Of a stretch of 7,208 bases of DNA, positions 1 to 4,800 are shown piece after piece. The position numbers and the translations under genes were made by a program. The first letter of the stretch is position 1; each line of letters begins with the position of its first letter. Under the pieces are notes generated by a model that ran no database searches, had not been told where the DNA came from, and was given only the letters and a program-made list of their open reading frames with translations. The DNA is from Acetobacteraceae bacterium (GTDB taxonomy: Bacteria > Pseudomonadota > Alphaproteobacteria > Acetobacterales > Acetobacteraceae). Location: the NCBI GenBank assembly GCA_003164305.1, contig PLSZ01000400.1:11849-19056 (forward strand). Reading direction: 5' to 3'.

Positions 1-1
1 C

Positions 2-178
2 CAGTTTCCGGGGTCCACCTCAGAGGCGTTATTCTGGATGCTCTCTGCCGTGACGACCCACCCCATGAGAGCCGGCGGCCGCGCCACCGAAGCCGGAATG
101 TCATTCCAGGCTGCCGTTGGAACCTGGCTCGCCGCTCACCTGATCACTGATATGCCGGTGGGCACGCGGTTCGGCCTA
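2..178 (+). pseudogene. 5' fragment of an unrecognised gene, truncated by a transposase relic
   Basis: Frame 2 is open from the left edge and carries a convincing protein segment up to about base 178, with G/C-rich third positions. The central part reads AGGRATEAGMSFQAAVGTW and continues AAHLITDMPVGTRFGL. I associate this kind of N-terminus (Gly-rich patch, then 'G-x-x-FQAAV-TW-AAH') with large uncharacterised proteins, some of them defence-like, with a nuclease-type N-terminus. That link is recollection, not demonstrated. ATG 38 and ATG 65 are both possible starts. Neither has a clear ribosome binding site, and the frame is open upstream, so the start is not fixed. After about base 178 the frame becomes Arg-rich and loses protein character. 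At the same place a transposase-like frame begins, so this looks like a gene interrupted by an insertion sequence and then decayed. Confidence 0.4.
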
Positions 179-415
179 GTCGTCGATATGCGAGGGCCCG
201 ACGTCTCGATCAGCCGATCTCAACGGCGACCACGCAGAGTACGGTACAGTGGCTGCTTCCCCGGCGGATGGGCGCGAACCAGCAGATGCGATGGTCACCG
301 AAGGGAGCCCATTTGATGCTGAAGGTTCGGACCGCGGTCACGAACGGGGACCTTCAACCAAGACCATGCCACCGCCGAGCATTGGGCCCGTCGGCCGTGT
401 CATATCGCGGCGTGA
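177..415 (+). pseudogene. C-terminal relic of an IS transposase (ISKra4-like), frameshifted
   Basis: Frame 1 from about base 177 gives QPISTATTQSTVQWLL, then RRMGANQQMRWSPKGAH and LMLKVRTAVTNGDL, up to about base 350. This is the typical end of a DDE-type transposase group with an 'RRM-x-x-QQMRW-P-GAHL-L-VRT-V-NG' tail. From base 362 the conserved terminus continues in frame 2 as DHATAEHWARRPCHIAA, with stop TGA at 413-415. A single-base frameshift around 350-361 therefore separates the two parts. Only roughly the last 75-80 residues survive and the catalytic core is absent, so the relic cannot be active. The ISKra4-like family label comes from memory of the tail motif and is tentative; the transposase identity is firmer. 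The relic ends about 30 bp from the 3' end of the convergent regulator gene. Confidence 0.6.
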
Positions 416-446
416 CCCCCTCAGGTTCTTGACGGTGGAATCAAAA

Positions 447-1604
447 TCAGCCGAACGGACTGGAAAATCCCGCGACCAGCTTGACCAAATCCGCTTGACG
501 GGTTGCGCCCGTCTTTTGAAAGACCGATTTAAGATAGCTCTTTGTGGTCCCCACCGAAAGGCCCAGGATATCAGCCGCTTCTGGCACTCCACGGCATTCG
601 ACAATCGTCATGAGCACCGTTGTTTCGCGGGGCGTCAGCCGATAAATCTGCGCCAGCGATGGCGCGTCGGAGGGTGTAAAAAACGCCGTTTCCTGAATGC
701 TCAACAACGCGACCGCTTGCAGCCGCAGACCCATCTCATGGCGATCCCCGCCCGTGAATGGCATGATTGTGCCGAGCAGTGCCCGGCCCGGTGTCGAGTC
801 GAGATATATGACCTGGCGCTGCTGTTCGATCGCGACGTCGCCACGCGCCGTGGTGACGAGCGCGTTTTTCAATGCCAACGCTGCGTCCGCGTCGCGTGGC
901 ACGAGGGATCTTCCGACCTGACGAACCGACGTTCCCGCCTGAAGAAGCTTTTGCGCGGCGCGATTGGCGTAAACGATGCCTCCCGTATGCTCGAGAAGAA
1001 ACACCGCTGTCTTGAGCCGGTCGAGCACCGCGGTCATCGTGGAGGCTTCTATGATGTTCTGCTCGAATACCCGCCCGATCGAGGCCGCACGCTGAACGTG
1101 TGGTGCCACAAGACCGATCTTTCGACGGACGTTCTCGTCAGCGAAGCCTTGCATGCGGCTTCTCTTGAGCGACAATACTGTGATCGTGGTGGCCGTCCTT
1201 TCGAGCACGCCGACGGCGATATCGACCAAGTCGCGTTCGGCCAGTAATTCCCGGCTGAAACGGCTGCGGGCGTATTCTTCGGTGCTCGAAAAATCAGTCG
1301 TGAGGATGATGTCCCCAGCCACGGCCCGCCGCCCGAGAGCGGCAAGGCGCATCGGATTGATCATCAGGTAGTCCGTAAGATACTTCGATAGCCACTCGGA
1401 ATCTGTAGAACTATGATAAAAGATACTCTGAGATGGATAGATTGAATCTTCCATAATGAGGGTCACGAGGGCAGCCCCGACGAACGCCCCGATCGAGCCG
1501 AGCACGGAGGTCCACCGCGCCGGATTGAGCACTGTGTCGTAAATCTGCCCGACCAGCTCCGAAAACTGCTCCGTGGGGCACCCGCGCAAAGACTCCTCGC
1601 CCAT
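447..1604 (-). CDS. LuxR-type HTH transcriptional regulator with PAS-like sensor region
   Basis: The gene encodes 385 residues. The C-terminus (about 321-380) is a LuxR/GerE-type DNA-binding domain: it opens with the canonical 'LTPRE' and has the helix-turn-helix in 'AADILGLSVGTTKSYLKSVFQKTG', recognition helix about 349-362. Residues about 190-300 resemble a PAS fold, with 'AVFLLEHTGGIVYANRAA' as the characteristic beta-strand/Asn segment. Residues 1-185 are an unassigned alpha/beta region starting 'LVGQIYDTVLNPARW', a beginning common in an uncharacterised alphaproteobacterial LuxR family. There is no receiver-domain Asp pattern, and I do not see an acyl-homoserine-lactone binding signature, so the ligand is unknown. 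ATG 1604 is preceded by a G-rich stretch (GGGG) that could be a weak ribosome binding site. The next in-frame Met is residue 51 and would remove conserved sequence. The gene is divergent from the giant adhesin, which suggests control of it. It has no visible defects. Confidence 0.9.
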   Translation of the reverse strand: MGEESLRGCPTEQFSELVGQIYDTVLNPARWTSVLGSIGAFVGAALVTLIMEDSIYPSQSIFYHSSTDSEWLSKYLTDYLMINPMRLAALGRRAVAGDIILTTDFSSTEEYARSRFSRELLAERDLVDIAVGVLERTATTITVLSLKRSRMQGFADENVRRKIGLVAPHVQRAASIGRVFEQNIIEASTMTAVLDRLKTAVFLLEHTGGIVYANRAAQKLLQAGTSVRQVGRSLVPRDADAALALKNALVTTARGDVAIEQQRQVIYLDSTPGRALLGTIMPFTGGDRHEMGLRLQAVALLSIQETAFFTPSDAPSLAQIYRLTPRETTVLMTIVECRGVPEAADILGLSVGTTKSYLKSVFQKTGATRQADLVKLVAGFSSPFG

Positions 1605-1652
1605 TGGCCATACCCCAAAAATACCTTGCCCTGCCGGGCCGATGAAAGCGTG

Positions 1653-1660
1653 CCCCCCCC
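1653..1660 (+). repeat. C8 homopolymer tract in the divergent intergenic region
   Basis: Eight consecutive C residues lie between the regulator start and the strong Shine-Dalgarno at 1666-1673. Tracts of this length are prone to slipped-strand length change. Sitting upstream of a surface-protein gene, the tract could alter promoter spacing or leader reading frame. It could equally be a neutral run in GC-rich DNA. Confidence 0.5.
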
Positions 1661-1665
1661 GATTG

Positions 1666-1673
1666 GGAGGAGA
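1666..1673 (+). promoter_or_regulatory. Strong Shine-Dalgarno ahead of ATG 1679
   Basis: GGAGGAGA is close to a perfect match to the anti-Shine-Dalgarno, and GGAGG sits 8 nt before ATG 1679. It is the best ribosome binding site in the intergenic region. The adhesin start at 1870 has no purine-rich site in front of it. ATG 1689 also follows, but at a spacing (15 nt from the end of the motif) that is too long to be ideal. Confidence 0.45.
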
Positions 1674-1678
1674 ACCTC

Positions 1679-1873
1679 ATGTATCGGAATGTTAACGCAA
1701 GACGAACGGAACCGCCACGAGGACGTGGCGACCGGGGACGTCTTTGTCCAGCCCTTCTTCGCCGCCGAATGCACAGGAGATCCTGCCCGATGAATCGACT
1801 GCCATGCGAAAAGCGGCGAATTCCAGCGCGGGGTTCATCTAATATCGTTGATCTGCCGCGGTCGCGGCCATGA
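1679..1873 (+). CDS. Candidate 64-codon leader ORF overlapping the adhesin start (ATGA)
   Basis: This ORF starts at ATG 1679 behind the strong GGAGG site and ends with TGA at 1871-1873, so its stop overlaps the adhesin ATG as ATGA. That layout is typical of translational coupling. The predicted peptide is very Arg-rich and basic, its third-position G+C is only about half, and I recognise no domain, so it is unlikely to be a conserved functional protein. It may act only to deliver ribosomes to the adhesin start, or it may be chance. An internal start at 1790, preceded by AGGAGA at 1775-1780, gives a 27-residue version with the same stop. Frame 3 over the first part looks more protein-like. Confidence 0.22.
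   Translation: MYRNVNARRTEPPRGRGDRGRLCPALLRRRMHRRSCPMNRLPCEKRRIPARGSSNIVDLPRSRP
1689..1793 (+). CDS. Hypothetical 34-residue small protein, possibly a broken gene
   Basis: Frame 3 from ATG 1689 to TGA 1791-1793 encodes an acidic-to-neutral peptide containing EDVATGDVFVQPFFAAEC. It has good protein character, and about 70-80% of its third positions are G/C, closer to real genes here than the overlapping frame-2 ORF. After about base 1770 the composition favours frame 1 instead (AQEILPDESTAMRKAAN, stop TAA 1840-1842). One frameshift near 1765-1771 would give a roughly 50-residue protein ending just before the adhesin. I recognise no family. The strong Shine-Dalgarno at 1666-1673 is somewhat far from this ATG. 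Either this is a small real gene, a decayed one, or chance. Confidence 0.25.
   Translation: MLTQDERNRHEDVATGDVFVQPFFAAECTGDPAR
1713..1730. promoter_or_regulatory. 18-bp inverted repeat, candidate regulator operator or leader hairpin
   Basis: Two perfect 7-bp arms, CGCCACG and CGTGGCG, are separated by AGGA. The 18-bp dyad lies between the two divergent genes, 109 bp from the regulator start and 140 bp from the adhesin start. LuxR-type proteins bind as dimers to dyads of about this size, so a binding site for the neighbouring regulator is plausible. In RNA it would form a stable 7-bp stem. No T-run follows, so it is not a classical terminator. Confidence 0.4.
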
Positions 1874-4800
1874 GCCAGACCGCCAACCCTCCCGCGCCCA
1901 CGCTCGCGCCGGGTGCCGATACCGGCGTGTCGAGCACCGACAACATCACGGATCTGAGCGCGCCAACCTTCGTTGGGGTCGCGGCGCCGAACGCCACGAT
2001 CAATCTCTACGACACGGACGGCTCGCTCATCGGCACGGGTACGGCCGGCTCCACGGGCCTGTATTCGATCATTCCAACGATGACGTTTACAAACCCGCCG
2101 CAAACCGCCAACGGTACCGCAACCAGTTTCACCGCCGCGGCCACGCTCGACGACGGCGTGCACCGGATCACGGTGACGGCGACGGCGCCTGGCAGTTCGG
2201 TAAGTCTTGCCTCCGCGCCGCTGATCGTCACTATCGACTCCCAGGCGCCCGATGCGCCGACCGCGCCGGTGCTGACCGCCGCCAGCGACACGGGCATCTC
2301 CGCCCTCGACGGCATTTCCTCGGCTACCACAATCACGCTGACCGGCATGTCCGAGCCGGGCGCCACCGTGCGACTCAGCGACGGAACCACCGCACTCGGC
2401 AGCATCGTGGCGGCCGCCGACGGCAGTTACAGCATCACGACCGGGACCTTGGCCGCGGGCGTCCATTCCCTCACCGTGATCGCCACGGATGTCGCCGGAA
2501 ACGCGAGCAAACGGTCCGGCGCCACGGCGGTCACGATCGACCCGACCCCGCCGCCCGCACCCGCCGCGCCGACCCTCGCCCCCGGGTCCGACACGGGTGT
2601 CCTGCGCACCGACGGCGTGACGAGCGACACGACGCCGGTGGTGACCGGGACGGCGGAAGCCGGTGCGACGGTCCGGCTCACGGACCAGGATGGCACGCTT
2701 CTGGGCCGGGGCGTGACTGGTTCGGACGGCAGCTATGCGATCAGCCCGACAACCCTGCTGGCCGGCGCGCATGCATTGACCGTGACCGCGACCGATGCCG
2801 CCGGCAACGTCAGCGCGGCGTCCGCCCCGTTGAACATCCTGATCGACACGACGCAGCCGACCGCCATCAGTACCCCCGCCAGCGTCCCGGCCGCGGCCGG
2901 CAGCGTCACTTTCACCGTCACATTCAATCAGGCCATCTTCGACCGGCGCGGCATCACGCCCGCGGACTTCAGGCTGGTCACCACGGGTACCGCCTTCGGC
3001 GACATCGACCAGGTCACTGGTTCTTCCCAAACCGGCCAGATCACCGTCGATGGGATCGGCGGCGACGGGACCATCCAGCTCGTCCTTGCCGGCGATTCCG
3101 AGATCACCGATGCGGCCGGCAACGCGTTCGTGCTGACCTCGGCAGGCGTTCATACCGTGAGCGGCACGGAGGCGGGTGTTCTGGAAGCGGTCTCCGCCGG
3201 CCCCAGCGGCGTGGTCGGGACCGGACAGGATCCCAGCCCATCGCTCAGCGGACGATACGTGGCGTTCGACAGCACCTTCGATAGCGGCACGCTGTCGAAT
3301 GTCTACGTCAAGAACATGCAGACCGGCGGCCTGACGCGAATCTCCGTCGGCACCGACGGGCCCGCGAACGGCGACTCGTCGCTGCCCAGCCTGTCCGGCA
3401 ACGGGTCGGTCATCGCCTTCGTCAGCACGGCCACGAACCTGGTGCCGGGCGGCACCCCGGCCGGCCAGGCCAACGTTTACGTGGCAGCGCTGAACCCAGC
3501 CGACCCGGCCTCCGGCGCCAGCGTGACGATCGACCCGGACTCGATCCAGCTCGTCTCCGCCGGCAACGACGAATCCGGCAGTGGCATCACAATCACGGAT
3601 GCCGAAGGCCATTTCTTCCCCGACTCCGTTGTGCTGTCGGGCGATGGCTCGACGATCGCGTTCACCAGCGCGGCTGGGCTGCTGCCCGGCGTCGAGGCCG
3701 GCGAGAAAAACGTCTATACCTTCGACGTCGCGACCGGCGCCCTGACGCTCATCACAACCGGCGACGGCACGGCGGGGCTGGCCGGCGGCAATTACAGCAG
3801 CCTCGTCACCAGCATCAGCGCCGACGGCACCGAGATCGCCTTCCAAAGCACGGCCACCAACCTGGGCAACTCGCTGCCAACACTCGGCGCATTCCAAAGT
3901 GGGCCGCCGCTCCGCAGCTACGTCTTCAATACCGCCACGGGCGAGCTGACCGTGGTGGATGGCTTCGGGGTGTTCGGCGCCATCCCGGACTCCGACGAAT
4001 ACCAGACCTATAACCCGCGGCTCTCGGCGGACGGAACGGCGGTCACCTACAGCGTCCAGTTCCTGAATTCACAGGTCATCTTCCAGCGCAACCTGGTGAC
4101 TGGTGACGTTCTGCAACTCACCGCCGGCCCTGGCGCCTTTGGCTACGATGAGATGGATGACGAGGCGACGCTCAGTGCCAACGGCAGCTACGTCGCCTAT
4201 GACCAGAACGACCTGGGCACGATCGCCACCGAGTCGGCCAACCAGATCACGGTCGTGCAGGCCGCGTCGCCCTCGGACGTCACCCAGGTGTCGGGCGGCT
4301 ATCAGCCGGTCATCACGGGCAACGCCAACGCGGTGGCCTTCTCGGCCCCGTTCGGCGACGGCTATGCCGTCTATGAAGCCAGCCTGGGCGTCACCGCCGG
4401 CATCGACGCGGTGGACGGCGCGGACGATATCGGCGCCACATCGCTGGCGGCGATCAAGGCCTTGGGCAGTTTGACGATCACCGGCGATACCAACGCGCCG
4501 ATCGACTCCATGATCGCCGTCCAGATCGGGCAAGTGCCGGGCATCCCGGGGCCCATCATCACCGGCACCGTGACCACGCCGGGCCAATGGACCGTGCTGG
4601 TGCCCCCGCTTGCCGTTGCGGCCGATGGCGAATACCGGGTGGCGGTCACGATCGCCTCGGCCGCGGGACAGAGCGCCAAGGTCACCCGGACATTCAGCAT
4701 CGACACCACTGCCCCATCGATACCAGACGCGCCGAAGCTGGATGCCGGCTCCGACACCGGCCTCGCGCATGACGGCTCGGCCACGGATACCGACACGCCC

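Noticed and set aside
249..1247. Plus-strand frame of 332 codons opposite the regulator
   Set aside because: Most of it is antisense to the well-supported LuxR-type gene. Its first part competes with the transposase tail, which is recognisable in frames 1 and 2 instead.
1713..1730. Rho-independent terminator
   Set aside because: The stem is good, but no T-run follows on either strand and no gene ends just before it.
1848..3284. Plus-strand frame of 478 codons in frame 3 over the start of the adhesin
   Set aside because: The His/Arg/Gly-rich out-of-frame translation of the Ig repeats gives no coherent fold or motif.
1411..3897. Minus-strand open frame of 828 codons
   Set aside because: It is Arg/Gly/Asp-rich low-complexity shadow of the high-GC adhesin and regulator frames, with no recognisable domain. 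It spans the divergent promoter and overlaps two convincing genes.
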